NCBI GenBank assembly: GCA_014305015.1
Contig: JACRUB010000038.1
Coordinates: forward strand, 1-5,787
DNA from: Vulcanimicrobiota bacterium
GTDB lineage: Bacteria > Vulcanimicrobiota > Vulcanimicrobiia > Vulcanimicrobiales > Vulcanimicrobiaceae
Reading direction: 5' to 3'
DNA: 5,787 bases
Position numbers and translations under genes: made by a program. Below, piece after piece: positions 5,731 to 5,787 of this stretch; position 1 is the stretch's first letter; every line of letters starts with the position of its first letter. The notes below the pieces were generated by a model. It searched no databases. It had not been told where the DNA came from and worked only from the letters and a program-made list of their open reading frames with translations.

Positions 5731-5787
5731 GCGAGGCTCCGGCTTGGACTTCTTCGATCTCGGCGTGTGGCGCGTTGACTCCCGATT
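5726..5787 (-). CDS. Possible C-terminal tail of an unidentified upstream gene (partial)
   Basis: A short reading frame enters from the right edge and ends at a TAG (5728-5726), just where the conserved part of fmt begins. It encodes about 19 residues, ending in IEEVQAGASR, with a composition plausible for the end of a real protein. It is too short to identify. In many bacteria the gene before fmt is def (peptide deformylase) or priA, but nothing in these residues proves either. The fmt frame is also open across the same bases, giving a basic, Ser/Pro-rich peptide, so an in-frame N-terminal extension of Fmt is the competing explanation and only one of the two is likely real. The ending of this frame right at the fmt homology boundary favours a separate gene, but weakly. 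Confidence 0.4.
   Translation of the reverse strand, partial: SGVNAPHAEIEEVQAGASR
5737..5740 (-). promoter_or_regulatory. Candidate Shine-Dalgarno for fmt
   Basis: GGAG on the minus strand, six bases before the GTT at 5730-5728. The spacing is ideal for a start at that codon, and family alignment independently places the N-terminus there. GTT is not a normal start codon, so the site is only suggestive. It is fifteen bases from the alternative CTG at 5721, which is too far for good initiation. Confidence 0.35.

Noticed and set aside
4954..5778. A 274-residue plus-strand open frame
   Set aside because: It lies antisense to fmt, has an Arg-rich composition and no recognisable motif.

Overview
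The window is a dense, gene-packed stretch read entirely from the minus strand. It looks like the middle of one long operon, transcribed from high to low coordinates. I see no gene-free stretch longer than a few bases and no internal promoter or terminator. There are no RNA genes, mobile elements, CRISPR repeats or origins. Base composition is moderately GC-rich. The organism is bacterial. FhaA-type (DUF3662) and FhaB-type proteins next to a PP2C-like protein and a RodA resemble the actinobacterial signalling/elongation cluster. The formyltransferase-RsmB pair just upstream resembles the translation cluster found in Firmicutes and many other phyla. This mix, with moderate GC, suggests a less-studied terrestrial lineage (for example Eremiobacterota/WPS-2, Chloroflexota or a deep actinobacterial relative). 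That placement is inference and low confidence.

Layout in order of transcription: (1) 5787-5726, a possible C-terminal tail of an unidentified upstream gene; (2) 5730-4807, fmt, methionyl-tRNA formyltransferase, with no canonical start codon in the window; (3) 4810-3482, rsmB, 16S rRNA m5C967 methyltransferase; (4) 3485-2775, an FhaA-like DUF3662-FHA protein; (5) 2778-2356, an FhaB-like membrane-anchored FHA protein; (6) 2365-1595, a PP2C-fold protein with a C-terminal membrane helix in the place of PstP, with two of the four metal-binding Asp replaced by Asn; (7) 1598-357, a RodA/FtsW SEDS glycosyltransferase; (8) 349-1, the N-terminal part of a membrane-anchored or secreted protein that is not recognisably a penicillin-binding protein.

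The first genes act in translation initiation and ribosome maturation. The rest form a membrane-associated module: two phosphothreonine-reading FHA proteins, a PP2C-like protein and a peptidoglycan polymerase. In characterised relatives this module links Ser/Thr kinase signalling to cell-wall elongation. No kinase and no PBP partner lie in the window. Four of the gene junctions are 4-base ATGA/GTGA overlaps and one is a 10-base overlap, so translational coupling is likely throughout.

The observation most worth following is the apparently metal-site-defective PP2C, which may be a pseudophosphatase, between intact FHA readers and RodA. Second is the missing canonical fmt start, which could mean a non-standard start, an N-terminal extension or fusion, or a sequence error.
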